Counted from the stretch's first letter, positions 8,429 through 17,623 are shown. The stretch is DNA of 64,000 nucleotides from Actinomadura madurae (GCF_900115095.1 NZ_FOVH01000001.1:1161824-1225823), one strand, 5' to 3'. A program made the numbers and translations. Notes: generated from the letters alone by a model not told the origin.

Positions 8429-9363
8429 CCCGGGTGGACGTCCTCACCGCCGGGGAGACGATGATGGCGCTGCGCGCCACCGGCCCGGTGCGGCTCGGCT
8501 CCGGCTTCACCGCCGGCATCGCCGGTGCCGAGAGCAACGTCGCGATCGGCCTCGGCCGGCTCGGCCACACCACCGCCTGGGCGGGACGCGTCGGGTCCGA
8601 CGAGGCCGGGCACCTCATCACCCGCACGCTGCGCGCCGAGGGGGTCGACGCGTCGGCCGTCCACCGCGACACCGCCGCGCCCACCGGCCTGATCATGTTC
8701 GAGCAGCGGCTGCCGGACGTCACCCGCGTCCACTACCTGCGCGCCGGGTCCGCCGGGTCCCGGCTGTGCCGGGAGGACGTCGAGGCCCTGCCGTTCGAGC
8801 CGCGGATCGTGCACATCACCGGGATCACCCCCGCGCTCGGCCCGTCCTGCCGGGACGCCGTGACCGCACTGTGCCGGCTCGCCCGGGCCCGGAACGCGCA
8901 GATCAGCCTCGACGTCAACCACCGGCCGCGGCTGTGGAGCCGGGCCGCGGCGGCCGAGGCGCTCGCCCCGCTCGCCGCTGCGGCGGACCGCGTCATCGCG
9001 TCCCCCGACGAGCTGACCCTGCTCGGCGACGGCAAGCCGGACGCCATCGCCGCCCAGCTCCTGGACGGCGGCGCCGCCGAGGTCGTAGTCAAGAACGGCG
9101 ACGAGGCCCGCTCGTACACCGCGGACGGCGCGCACGCCGTGCCCGCCCACCGCGTCGACCTCGTCGACTCGATCGGCGCCGGCGACGCGTTCGCCGCCGG
9201 GTACCTGTCCGGCCTGCTCGACGGCCTGGACGTCGAGGCCCGGCTGCGCCGCGCCCACAGCGCCGGCGCGTTCGCGGTGCAGACCCGCGGCGACTGGGAG
9301 GGCCTGCCCTACCGCGACGAGCTCGACCTCATCGGCCTCCCCGAAGGAGCCGCGCTGCGGTGA
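8425..9363 (+). CDS. 2-keto-3-deoxygluconate/galactonate kinase (PfkB family)
   Basis: This is a 312-residue ribokinase-fold sugar kinase. N-terminal LTAGETMMALRATGP and GGxxx-type AGAESNVAIGLGRLG bind the sugar, and the C-terminal DLVDSIGAGDAFAAGYLSGL carries the catalytic Asp of the PfkB signature. It phosphorylates the 2-keto-3-deoxy acid from the dehydratase, completing a set with the aldolase. ATG 8425 overlaps the aldolase stop. It is the last gene of the operon; a GC-rich hairpin lies about 50 bases downstream. Confidence 0.9.
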   Translation: MTRVDVLTAGETMMALRATGPVRLGSGFTAGIAGAESNVAIGLGRLGHTTAWAGRVGSDEAGHLITRTLRAEGVDASAVHRDTAAPTGLIMFEQRLPDVTRVHYLRAGSAGSRLCREDVEALPFEPRIVHITGITPALGPSCRDAVTALCRLARARNAQISLDVNHRPRLWSRAAAAEALAPLAAAADRVIASPDELTLLGDGKPDAIAAQLLDGGAAEVVVKNGDEARSYTADGAHAVPAHRVDLVDSIGAGDAFAAGYLSGLLDGLDVEARLRRAHSAGAFAVQTRGDWEGLPYRDELDLIGLPEGAALR

Positions 9364-9410
9364 CCCTGGTCTCCATGACGTCGTAGGGCGGGCCTCGCGG
9401 GGTCAGCCGC

Positions 9411-9428
9411 GGGCGCGGGCACGCGCCC
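9411..9428 (+). terminator. GC hairpin after the sugar operon
   Basis: GGGCGCG (9411-9417) and CGCGCCC (9422-9428) form a perfect 7-bp stem with a GGCA loop, 48 bases past the kinase stop. There is no T-run, as is common in actinomycete terminators, so the call rests on stem and position. Confidence 0.45.
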
Positions 9429-9544
9429 CTGTGAGCAGGGAGTACGTCCGGCCGGGGCGGGTATGCCTTCGCGCCACCGAGGGGAGCCGCCATTCGAACG
9501 ATCAGTGACCGCGGTTCGCCGGCATGTGGACGGGGGTGGAGACC

Positions 9545-11692
9545 ATGGGATCGCGACGCTCGCGTGCGAGCGCCGCTCCTGACACCGGCATCAAGCGGCT
9601 CGAGACGGCGCTGGTCGAGCTGATGCTGGAGGTCGACGCTTCGATCGGCGCGCTGTTCCTGCGGCCCGCGGGGGAGCGGGCGCTGAGCCTGGCGGTGCTC
9701 TGCGGGGCCTCCCAGCAGATCGCCGCCCCGTGGGAGCGGGTCGCCCTGGACAACGCGAACCCGGTTTCCGATGCCGCTCGCCAGGGGCGTTTCCTGTGGC
9801 TGAGGGGCCGCGAGGAGATCGCGCGCCGCTACCCCCGGCTGGGGCTCACGCTGCCCTATGACTACGCCCTCGCGGTGGTGCCGATCGCCGACGACGCCGA
9901 TGCGGTGGGGAGCCTGGTGCTGGTCTGGCCGGTCTCGCGGCCGCCGGAGCCGAGTTCTCACGAGCGCGAGGCGATCACGGATTTCCGCCGGCGCGCGAGC
10001 CTCCTCCTGGGGCGCGACTCCGGCGGGGGACTGATGCACTACCCGGACAGACCCCGCATCCTCCCGCCCCCTCGGCCCGCCCTCGCCCGCCCGCCGGCGG
10101 CCGACGAGGCGCAGGCGGCGGTCAGGTTCACCGAACGCCTCCCGACGGGCTGCTGCGCCCTCGATGTCGACGGCCGGATCGTCTTCGTCAATTCCGCCGC
10201 GATCGACATGTTCGGCGTCGACGTCGCGGATCTGATGGGCGCCCGCCCATGGGAGGCGATGCCGTGGCTCGGCAATCCCACCCTTTTCGAGGACCACTAC
10301 CGGGCCGCCGTGATGAGCCGCCAACCCTCGTCCTTCTCCGTGGTGCGCCCGCCGGACATCCGGCTGACCTTCCATCTTCACCCCGACACGTCCGGAATCA
10401 GCGTCCAGATCGTCCCCGCCGGTACAGGGACCTCCGGTGGCCGGGAACCCATGCGGCGCAGGCCGCCGGTCAGCCCGGAGCTGACCGGGGTGTCGGTGAT
10501 CTACCAGCTGATGCATCTGGCGGCCGCCCTCACCGAGGCGGCGGGGCTGAGCGATGTCGTCGACCTCGCCGCCGACCAGATCGTGCCCGCCTTCGGCCCC
10601 AGCGGCATGGTGCTGATGACGGCGGAGGGGGGCAGGCTCCGCGTCATCGGCCACCGCGGACGCATCGCCGAACTCGTGGAACAACTGGACGGGACGCCGC
10701 TGACCTCCGACGTCCCGGCCGCGCAGACGCTGGCGTCCGGTAAACCCGGCTTCTTCTCCAGCTTCGCCGAGCTGAGGCGCGCCTACCCCGAGGCCATCCA
10801 CGTGGAAGGCACGGACGCGCGCGCCTTCCTGCCCCTGATCGCCTCTGACCGCATCATCGGCTCCCTCATCCTCACCTACGAGCGACCGCGCGACCATTCG
10901 CGGGCGGAGCGCGCCATCCTGATGTCGATGGCCGGGCTCATCGCCCAGGCGCTGGACCGCGCCCGCCTCTACGACACCAAGCATCAGCTGGCCCACGCCC
11001 TGCAGGCGGTGCTGCTGCCGCGCAGCCTGCCCCGCATCGACGGCCTGGACCTGGCCGCCCGCTACCGGCCCGCCGGCCACGGCCTGGACATCGGCGGAGA
11101 CTTCTACGACCTCATCCGCATCGACCGGACGACCGCCGTCGCCACGATCGGCGACGTCCAGGGGCACCACACCACCGCGGCCGCCCTCATGGGCCAGGTC
11201 CGCACCGGTGTCCATGCCCACGCCACCATCGGCGCACCGCCGGGCGACATCCTCGCCCGCACCAACCGGCTCCTGTTCGACCTGGATTCCGGGCTGTTCA
11301 CCAGTTGCCTGATCGCCCGGCTCGATCTGGAAAGCCGGAGTGCCCAGTTCGCGACCGCGGGTCATCCGCCACCCCTGATCCGCCGTCCGGACGGGAAGGC
11401 CGAAGCGCTTTCCCTGTCACCCGGGCTCCTGCTCGGCATCGACCCCGATGCCGGCTACTCCACCGAGGAGATCCCTCTGGCGCCCGGTACCGTTCTCGCC
11501 CTCTACACCGACGGCCTGGTCGAGGTCCCCGGTACCGACATCGACGACACGACGACCGAACTGGCCGGCCGGCTCGCCTCGGCGACCGACCAGACCATGG
11601 ACGAGGTCGCCGACACCCTCCTGAAGAACGCCCCCACGTCCGCCCGGCGGTACGACGACATCGCGCTCCTGCTCATCCAGCTCGTCCAGTGA
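9545..11692 (+). CDS. GAF/PAS sensor with PP2C (SpoIIE/RsbU-type) serine phosphatase domain
   Basis: This is a 715-residue soluble signalling protein. Order: a GAF-like domain (about residues 15-165), a PAS-like domain (about 200-290, starting ERLPTGCCALDVDGRIVFVN), a second GAF (about 325-470), then a SpoIIE-type PP2C phosphatase (about 490-715) with DIGGDFYDLI, GDVQGHHTTAAALMG, FATAGHPPPLI and LALYTDGLVE. Such proteins dephosphorylate anti-sigma-factor antagonists and so activate stress sigma factors. ATG 9545 is chosen because a G-rich site (GGGGGTGGAG) precedes it; in-frame ATG 9524 has none. No anti-sigma or antagonist gene is adjacent. Its last 20 bases overlap the convergent LacI gene. 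Confidence 0.85.
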   Translation: MGSRRSRASAAPDTGIKRLETALVELMLEVDASIGALFLRPAGERALSLAVLCGASQQIAAPWERVALDNANPVSDAARQGRFLWLRGREEIARRYPRLGLTLPYDYALAVVPIADDADAVGSLVLVWPVSRPPEPSSHEREAITDFRRRASLLLGRDSGGGLMHYPDRPRILPPPRPALARPPAADEAQAAVRFTERLPTGCCALDVDGRIVFVNSAAIDMFGVDVADLMGARPWEAMPWLGNPTLFEDHYRAAVMSRQPSSFSVVRPPDIRLTFHLHPDTSGISVQIVPAGTGTSGGREPMRRRPPVSPELTGVSVIYQLMHLAAALTEAAGLSDVVDLAADQIVPAFGPSGMVLMTAEGGRLRVIGHRGRIAELVEQLDGTPLTSDVPAAQTLASGKPGFFSSFAELRRAYPEAIHVEGTDARAFLPLIASDRIIGSLILTYERPRDHSRAERAILMSMAGLIAQALDRARLYDTKHQLAHALQAVLLPRSLPRIDGLDLAARYRPAGHGLDIGGDFYDLIRIDRTTAVATIGDVQGHHTTAAALMGQVRTGVHAHATIGAPPGDILARTNRLLFDLDSGLFTSCLIARLDLESRSAQFATAGHPPPLIRRPDGKAEALSLSPGLLLGIDPDAGYSTEEIPLAPGTVLALYTDGLVEVPGTDIDDTTTELAGRLASATDQTMDEVADTLLKNAPTSARRYDDIALLLIQLVQ

Positions 11693-12728
11693 GGGCCGAA
11701 AGCTCGGTGGCGCTTGACTGGCGGACCACCAGCTCGGGATCGAGCATGACGGATTCGCCGGTGTCCCCCTCCAGCTTGGCGACGAGCAGGCGGGCCGCCG
11801 TCTCGCCCATCTCCCGCAACGGCGTGCGGACGCTGGAGAGCGAAATGGGCAGGTCCCGGGCGATGGCGATGTCGTTGTAGCCGACCAGCGCCAGGTCGCG
11901 CCCCACGGTCAGCCCGTGGTCCCTCAGCGTCCCCATGGCTCCTATGGCGGCCGAGTCGTTCACCGCGAAGATCGCCGACGGCCGGCGGGGGAGTTCGAGC
12001 AGTTGCCCGGCCGCTTGCCTGCCTCCCTCCGGATCGAAGTCCGTGTGCACGATCTGAGCCTCCCCGACGGTGATGCCCGCTCGCTCGAACGCCTCGACAC
12101 AGCCCTGGACGCGGTCGAGGGCGACGGGGTAGCGCGGTCCGGCGATGATGCCGATGTCCCGGTGCCCGCGCTCCAGGAGATGCTCGCCCACCAGCCGTCC
12201 CCCGAGCCGGTCGTTGCCGGTCACCGACACGTGCCCGGCCTGGCGGTGGTTGACGAGGACCTGCTGGATCTCGGAGCGGCTCAGCTCCTGGTAGGTCCTG
12301 TCGTCCAGGGTGGCGTCGCCGATGACCAGGCCGTCCACCTTGCGGCTGAGCAGCATCTCCACGCGCTCCAGCCGCCGGCGCGGCACGCCGTGGGTGTTGG
12401 TGACGATCGTCTGGTAGCCGAGCTCGAAGGCCTCGGCGTCGATCCCGCTGAGGATCGCCGCGAGCACCACGTCGTGGAGCCGCGGCATCAGGACGCCGAT
12501 GACCCGGCTGCGCTTGGTCCGGAGGCTGGCCGCGGTGAGATCCGGCCGGTAGCCGAGGCGTTTGGCGATCTCCCGTACGCGCGCCTCCGTCTCCGCGAAG
12601 TCGGCCCTCCGCGGGCCGGGCGGCCGGCGCAGGATCCTGGAGACCGTGGAGGGATGGACGCCGGCCTCCTGCGCGATCAGCTTGTGCGTCGGCGTCCGCT
12701 GCCCCTGTCCCGTCGGCTCGTTGGTCAC
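11673..12728 (-). CDS. LacI-family transcriptional regulator
   Basis: This is a 351-residue LacI/GalR protein. The N-terminal helix-turn-helix (THKLIAQEAGVHPSTVSRIL) is followed by the hinge (RLGYRPDLTAASLRTKRSRV) and a periplasmic-binding-protein-like effector domain (IGVLMPRLHD, GIIAGPRYPVALDRVQGC, LALVGYNDIAIARDLPISLS). GTG 12728 is preferred: AAGGAGG lies 6 bases before it, whereas ATG 12755 has no such site. It is divergent from the ABC transporter/organosulfur operon starting at 12957. A doubled LacI-type operator lies between them, so it probably represses that operon and itself. The ligand is unknown. Confidence 0.9.
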   Translation of the reverse strand: MTNEPTGQGQRTPTHKLIAQEAGVHPSTVSRILRRPPGPRRADFAETEARVREIAKRLGYRPDLTAASLRTKRSRVIGVLMPRLHDVVLAAILSGIDAEAFELGYQTIVTNTHGVPRRRLERVEMLLSRKVDGLVIGDATLDDRTYQELSRSEIQQVLVNHRQAGHVSVTGNDRLGGRLVGEHLLERGHRDIGIIAGPRYPVALDRVQGCVEAFERAGITVGEAQIVHTDFDPEGGRQAAGQLLELPRRPSAIFAVNDSAAIGAMGTLRDHGLTVGRDLALVGYNDIAIARDLPISLSSVRTPLREMGETAARLLVAKLEGDTGESVMLDPELVVRQSSATELSALTGRAG

Positions 12729-12780
12729 CTGTCGCCTCCTTGCGATGCGGGTCAACCGGTGGGAACGCCCGGTGCACCTC

Positions 12781-12829
12781 TTGACAAAGCAGCTTCCTGC
12801 AGTCGATTGTACCTATGTGCAGTCGATTG
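12781..12829. promoter_or_regulatory. Promoter with doubled LacI-type operator
   Basis: TGCAGTCGATTG occurs twice, at 12798-12809 and 12818-12829, exactly 20 bases (two helical turns) apart. Each copy is a near palindrome around TCGA (the second is TGCAGTCGATTGCA), the usual form of a LacI operator. A perfect -35 TTGACA is at 12781-12786 on the plus strand, and the first operator covers the -10 position. On the minus strand TACAAT (12811-12806) could be the -10 of the lacI gene. This fits shared control of both divergent units; binding is inferred. Confidence 0.65.
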
Positions 12830-12956
12830 CAGATACGTCCTTCCGGAGATGCCGGGGGAACGCTGCGGCGGCTGAAGGGTGGGCAGGTCCCGTTAACTCG
12901 TCCGCGGTCATGCGGCGGGTGCCGTGAGGGCGATGCCCGAACGACTGGAGGCATAG

Positions 12957-14114
12957 ATGAGGTGTACGGGAACGCTCGCGATGTCCGCCGCCCTGATAAT
13001 CGCGGCCGCCGGGTGCGGCAGCGCCGCCGGGAGCGACGGGTCGGGACCGATCAAGATCGGGCTCTCGACCCCGCTGTCGGGGTCCGCCGCGTCGCTCGGC
13101 GAGAACGAGCGCAGGGGAGTCGAGCTCGCCATCGACCAGGTCAACGACGAGGGCGGCGTCCTCGGAGGGCGGAAGCTCTCGCTCGCCGCCGAGGACAACG
13201 CGTGCAACCCGACCGACGGCGCGAGCTCGCTCACCAAGCTCATCACGAAGCAGCGGGTGTCCACGGTGATCGGTGCGCTCTGCAGCGGGGTCACGCTCTC
13301 CGCCATGCCGCTGGCGAAACGCCACCGGGTGCCCTTCATCGTCTCGACGTCCACGTCACCCGACATCACCACCGCCTCGGGCAAGGGCGGCAACGAGTTC
13401 ACGTTCCGGATCAACCCGTCCGACGCGACGCTGGCCGGCGCGCTGGCCACCCACCTGGCATCGGCCGGCAAGATCCGGAAGCTGGCGATCCTGGCCGAGG
13501 ACAGCACCTACGGCCGTACCGGCGCGAAGGCGTTCGACGCGGCGCTCAGGCAGAAGGGCCTCGGGGTGACCGGTATCGACTACGTCGCCCAGGGAACCGC
13601 CGACTTCTCGACGCAGATCAGCAAGTACCGCAACAACGGGACCGAGGGCGTCGCGCTGTACGTCTCGGGCGCCGACCATCTCGGATTCCTGCGGCAGGCG
13701 GCCGGAGCGGGCCTGCGCCTGCCCATGACCGGACGGGTCGAGTTCGAGGGACAGAACCTGGAGATCCTCAAGAAGGAGCAGTTCGCCGGATCGACCAGCG
13801 TCTATCCCTACAGCTCCCTCATCGACACGCCGGAGAACGCGAAGTTCACCAGGCTCTATCAGAGCCGCCACAAGACCGCGCCGACCTACGAGTCCTTCGA
13901 GGGCTACAACGCCGTGATGGTCATCGCGGACGCCGTCCGGCGGGCGAAGAGCTCGGATCCCGTCGACATCCAGAAGGCCCTCGTCACGACCGACATGACT
14001 TCGCTGACCGGCGGCACGGTCAAGTTCGATGACCACAACCAGGCGCACGACAAGGCGTTCATCCTGCAGCTGAAGAAAGGCGAGGTCTTCATCGAGTCCG
14101 ACGTCACCACCTGA
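12957..14114 (+). CDS. Branched-chain-type ABC transporter substrate-binding lipoprotein
   Basis: This is a 385-residue extracellular receptor of the Peripla_BP_6 (LivJ-like) family. The signal segment ends in IAAAGC with lipidated Cys20. Then come IKIGLSTPLSGSAASLGENE, the family's characteristic opening, and an ABC-receptor fold to the end (YESFEGYNAVMVIADAVRRA). It captures the solute for the permeases and ATPases encoded in the next four genes. ATG 12957 follows TGGAGG. LivJ relatives bind amino acids but also amides, aromatic acids and urea. The downstream enzymes suggest a sulfur-containing acylated amino acid here. Confidence 0.9.
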   Translation: MRCTGTLAMSAALIIAAAGCGSAAGSDGSGPIKIGLSTPLSGSAASLGENERRGVELAIDQVNDEGGVLGGRKLSLAAEDNACNPTDGASSLTKLITKQRVSTVIGALCSGVTLSAMPLAKRHRVPFIVSTSTSPDITTASGKGGNEFTFRINPSDATLAGALATHLASAGKIRKLAILAEDSTYGRTGAKAFDAALRQKGLGVTGIDYVAQGTADFSTQISKYRNNGTEGVALYVSGADHLGFLRQAAGAGLRLPMTGRVEFEGQNLEILKKEQFAGSTSVYPYSSLIDTPENAKFTRLYQSRHKTAPTYESFEGYNAVMVIADAVRRAKSSDPVDIQKALVTTDMTSLTGGTVKFDDHNQAHDKAFILQLKKGEVFIESDVTT

Positions 14115-14153
14115 TCCGGCCGCTTCGCCGGTCGGAGTTGGAGGTAACCACCC

Positions 14154-15029
14154 GTGGATACGACCTACATATTCGAACTGCTGGTCAACGGGGTGATTCT
14201 GGGGTCCAGCTATGCACTGCTCGCCGCGGGTCTGGCCGTCATCTTCGGCGTTCTCAATGTCGTGAACTTCGCCCATGGCGCCCTGTACATGCTCGGCGCG
14301 TTCGCCGCCTACTTCCTGATCCCGCACGGGGGGTACTGGGCCGGTCTCCTGCTGAGCGCCGGGATCATGGCGGCGCTGGGCACCGTCCTGCACGAGGGCC
14401 TGCTGCGGCGCCTTCCCCCCGACGGCGCGTTCTCCCGGACCCTGCTGCTCACCCTGGGCCTCGCCATGATCATCCAGAACGGATCGATCATGCTGTGGGG
14501 GGCCGGGCCGCGGCAGCTCGCCGAGGACGCGAGGCCGCAGGGGCACGTCATGCTGGGGGAGGTGATGGTCCCGGCGGGCCGGGCGCTCATCGTCGTGGTC
14601 GCCGTCGTCGCCCTCGGCGCGCTCTACCTGTTCCTCAACCGGACGCAGGTGGGCCGGGCCATGCGCGGCGTCTCCCAGAACCCGACGGCGGCACTGGTCG
14701 TCGGCATCTCGCCGACCAGGATCGGCCGGCTCGCGATGGCGCTGGGAGTGGGCCTCGCCGGCCTCGCCGGCGCGACCCTCGCCCCGGTGTTCACCGTCAG
14801 CCCGCAGATGGGCATCACGATCGTCTTCAAGGTGTTCGCCATCGTCGTCATCGGCGGCCTGGGCAGCGTGCCCGGCGCCGTGATCGTCGCCTTCGGCGTC
14901 GGCGTCCTGGAGAGCTTCGCCGGCGGCTACGGGTCGGCGATGACGCAGAGCGTCAGCGTCTTCCTGTTCATGATCGTGATCATGCTGGTGCGGCCGCAGG
15001 GGCTGTTCTCCAAGGAGGTGCGGGTGTGA
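14154..15029 (+). CDS. Branched-chain-type ABC transporter permease (LivH-like)
   Basis: This is a 291-residue inner-membrane permease with 7-8 predicted helices. It opens FELLVNGVILGSSYALLAAG and contains NVVNFAHGALYMLGAFAAY, both signatures of LivH, and ends LVRPQGLFSKEVRV. GTG 14154 lies behind GGAGGTAACC. It pairs with the LivM-like permease whose start overlaps its stop. Together they form the membrane channel of the importer. Confidence 0.9.
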   Translation: MDTTYIFELLVNGVILGSSYALLAAGLAVIFGVLNVVNFAHGALYMLGAFAAYFLIPHGGYWAGLLLSAGIMAALGTVLHEGLLRRLPPDGAFSRTLLLTLGLAMIIQNGSIMLWGAGPRQLAEDARPQGHVMLGEVMVPAGRALIVVVAVVALGALYLFLNRTQVGRAMRGVSQNPTAALVVGISPTRIGRLAMALGVGLAGLAGATLAPVFTVSPQMGITIVFKVFAIVVIGGLGSVPGAVIVAFGVGVLESFAGGYGSAMTQSVSVFLFMIVIMLVRPQGLFSKEVRV

Positions 15030-16090
15030 CCGCGGCCATGAGCGCGCACGACCGCGCCACCGAGACCGGCGGGGTGACCGAGGGGCGGGCACCGTCCCCG
15101 GCGGGCCGGCTGATGGGAACGATCCAACGTCACCCGCTGCTCCTGCTGGCCGCGATGATCGCGGTGCTGCCCGCCGTGATCGCCAACGACTACTACATCG
15201 ACGTCGCCAGCCTCGCGCTGACCTTCATGGTGCTGGGCACGGCCTTCAACCTCCTCTACGGCTACGTGGGGATGCTCTCCTTCGCGCAGGTCGCCTTCGT
15301 CGGCATCGGCGGCTACACGAGCAGCTGGCTCGTGAGCCATACCGGTGTCTGGCAGCCCTTCGCCTTCCTCTCCGCGGGCGTGGTCGCGGCGGCGGTCGCC
15401 GCCGTGATCGGCGTCGTGACGGTGCGCCTGTCCCAGGAAGCGTTCGCCATCATCACGCTCAGCTTCTCGTTGCTCTGCGCGCTGGTCGCGGCGGAATGGA
15501 CCGGGGTGACCGGCGGCAGGCAGGGCATCTTCGGGCTGCCCGCCCCGGAACTGTCGCTCGGCTCGGTCCACCTGGTGGCCGAGACCCCGCGCCACTACTA
15601 CGTCCTCCTCGCCGGATTCACGGTGTGCGCGCTGTGGGTCATGCTCCGGCTGGTCAGGTCGTCCGCGGGCACCGTGATGATCGCCATCCGCGACAACGAG
15701 CCGCTGACGAAGGCGCAGGGCTACGCGACGAACACCTACAAGCTCGCCGTCTTCACCCTCTGCGCGTTCGTGACCGGGCTCACCGGGGCGCTGCACGTCT
15801 TCCGGCTCACGGCGATCGACCCGTCGATCTTCGACTTCTACCTGATGCAGGTCATGCTCATCATCGTCATCCTCGGCGGTGCGGGCACCTTCTGGCCCGT
15901 CGTCTACAGCGCCGTGGTGTTCTCGGCCCTTCCCGAGTTCCTCCGCATGGCCGACGAGGCCCGCCTGGTGATCTACGGCGTGATCCTGGTCGCGGGACTC
16001 CTGTTCGCCCCGCAGGGCGCCGGAGGGCTTCTCCGAACGCGGGCGGTGAACAGGCGCCTGCGCGCCATGAGAGTCGAGGGGCACCGATGA
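15026..16090 (+). CDS. Branched-chain-type ABC transporter permease (LivM-like)
   Basis: This 354-residue permease has a polar N-terminal extension of about 35 residues, then LivM-type helices (ALTFMVLGTAFNLLYGYVGM, LSFAQVAFVGIGGYTSSWLV) and the loop AIRDNEPLTKAQGYATNTYK, which is conserved in LivM and contacts the ATPases. GTG 15026 overlaps the LivH stop and has AAGGAGGT 7 bases upstream. Start and length agree with the family (about 320-350). Confidence 0.9.
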   Translation: MTAAMSAHDRATETGGVTEGRAPSPAGRLMGTIQRHPLLLLAAMIAVLPAVIANDYYIDVASLALTFMVLGTAFNLLYGYVGMLSFAQVAFVGIGGYTSSWLVSHTGVWQPFAFLSAGVVAAAVAAVIGVVTVRLSQEAFAIITLSFSLLCALVAAEWTGVTGGRQGIFGLPAPELSLGSVHLVAETPRHYYVLLAGFTVCALWVMLRLVRSSAGTVMIAIRDNEPLTKAQGYATNTYKLAVFTLCAFVTGLTGALHVFRLTAIDPSIFDFYLMQVMLIIVILGGAGTFWPVVYSAVVFSALPEFLRMADEARLVIYGVILVAGLLFAPQGAGGLLRTRAVNRRLRAMRVEGHR

Positions 16091-16866
16091 ACGCTTCTCA
16101 GGGAAAGGCGCCCGCCGCGCTTCAGGTGGCCGGCCTCGGAAAATCCTTCATGGGCGTCGCCGCGCTGCAGGACGTCGACTTCACCCTCACCGTGGGCACG
16201 ATTCTCGGGCTCATCGGCCCGAACGGATCGGGCAAGTCGACGGCTCTGGACTGCATGACCGGGTTCGTCCGCCCGGACTCGGGCCGGATCACGCTGGACG
16301 GGCGGTCCATCTTCGGCAAGGCGCCCCACACCATCGCCAGGTCGGGCCTGGCACGGACCTTCCAGACCGTGCGGCTGTACGACGAGCTCACCCTGGACGA
16401 GCACATCGAGCTCGCGCTTCGCGGGCTGACGGGGGCGAAGCGGTCCCGCCGCGGCCGGCGGGGGCGCGCCGACCTGGACCGCGCGATGGCCTGGCTGACC
16501 CTGTTCGGTCTCGAACGGCTCCGGGCCGCACCGGCGGGGATCCTCTCCTACGGCCAGAAGAAGCTGCTCACGCTGGCTTCGGTCCTGGGGGCGCAGCCGC
16601 GGATCGCGATGCTGGACGAACCCCTGGCGGGCGTGAACCCGCGCGTGATCGACCTGATCCGTGATGCCGTCCTCCAGGCCAACGAGGACGGGCAGACCTT
16701 CCTGATCATCGAGCACAACGTCGAGTTCATCACGACCTGCTGCTCCTCGGTCGTCGTCCTGGACGCCGGCCGGAAGCTCGCGGAGGGTCCGCCGTCGGTG
16801 ATCCGGGACGACCCCGCCGTGTACGAGGCGTTCCTCGGCAGGAAGGCGGACCACGATGAGGACTGA
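16087..16866 (+). CDS. Branched-chain-type ABC transporter ATP-binding protein (LivG-like)
   Basis: This is a 259-residue ATPase. Walker A is GPNGSGKST, the signature region reads LSYGQKKLL (the LivG form of LSGGQ), Walker B is IAMLDEPLAGVNP, and the C-terminal LivG tail (EGPPSVIRDDPAVYEAFLG) is present. It energises uptake together with the LivF-like partner. ATG 16087 overlaps the stop of the permease gene, and its own 3' end overlaps the LivF gene by 11 bases. Confidence 0.92.
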   Translation: MNASQGKAPAALQVAGLGKSFMGVAALQDVDFTLTVGTILGLIGPNGSGKSTALDCMTGFVRPDSGRITLDGRSIFGKAPHTIARSGLARTFQTVRLYDELTLDEHIELALRGLTGAKRSRRGRRGRADLDRAMAWLTLFGLERLRAAPAGILSYGQKKLLTLASVLGAQPRIAMLDEPLAGVNPRVIDLIRDAVLQANEDGQTFLIIEHNVEFITTCCSSVVVLDAGRKLAEGPPSVIRDDPAVYEAFLGRKADHDED

Positions 16867-17623
16867 GCCGAGGCTGCGCGTCTCCGCCTTCTCCGCGGGC
16901 TACCTGGCGGACGTCCCGATCGTCAACGATCTCACCCATGGCTTCGCGGACAGCAGCATCACGACCATCGTCGGCCCGAACGGTGCCGGCAAGTCGTCCC
17001 TTCTGAACGGCATCTACGGTCTGACCCGCTGGTGCACGGGCTCCGTCCGGATCAGCGACGTCGAGGTCCGCCGGATGCCGGCCTGGAAACGCCTGAAGGC
17101 GGGCATCAGCCTGGTTCCGCAGGGCCGCTGCAACTTCCCGCAGATGACCGTCCTGGAGAACCTCCGGCTCGGGGCCTACACACTGCCCCGCGACGAGCGC
17201 CCGGCCGCGATCACGGCGGCGCTGGAGGAGTTCCCCGCGCTGGCCGCCTCCCGGGCGCGCGCGGCCGGGAACCTCAGCGGTGGCCAGCAGCAGCTCCTGG
17301 AGATCGCCATGGCGATGGTGGTGCGCCCGAAGGCGCTCCTCATCGACGAGCCGTCGCTCGGGCTCTCCCCGAAGGCCCGCCGCCAGGTCTTCGACAAGCT
17401 CCAGGAGATCGCCGCGGGCGGCGTGTCCGTCGTCATGGTCGAGCAGAACGTGATCGAGGGCCTGGCCGCGTCGGACGTCGCCGTCGTCATGACGGACGGC
17501 CGGATCCACCGGGACGGACCCGCCGACGAGATCCTCAACGACCCCGAGATGAAGAACGTCTTCCTCGGCGGACGGCCCGGCGCCGCCGACTCCCGCTCGA
17601 GATCCGGAGGAGACCCCCGATGA
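16856..17623 (+). CDS. Branched-chain-type ABC transporter ATP-binding protein (LivF-like)
   Basis: This is a 255-residue ATPase with Walker A VGPNGAGKSS, signature NLSGGQQQLLEIAMAM, Walker B ALLIDEPSLGLSP and the LivF region SLVPQGRCNFPQMTVLENL. It is the second ATPase of the importer. It starts at ATG 16856 inside the end of the previous gene and overlaps the start of the deacylase gene by 4 bases, so transporter and first enzyme are translationally linked. Confidence 0.92.
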   Translation: MRTEPRLRVSAFSAGYLADVPIVNDLTHGFADSSITTIVGPNGAGKSSLLNGIYGLTRWCTGSVRISDVEVRRMPAWKRLKAGISLVPQGRCNFPQMTVLENLRLGAYTLPRDERPAAITAALEEFPALAASRARAAGNLSGGQQQLLEIAMAMVVRPKALLIDEPSLGLSPKARRQVFDKLQEIAAGGVSVVMVEQNVIEGLAASDVAVVMTDGRIHRDGPADEILNDPEMKNVFLGGRPGAADSRSRSGGDPR

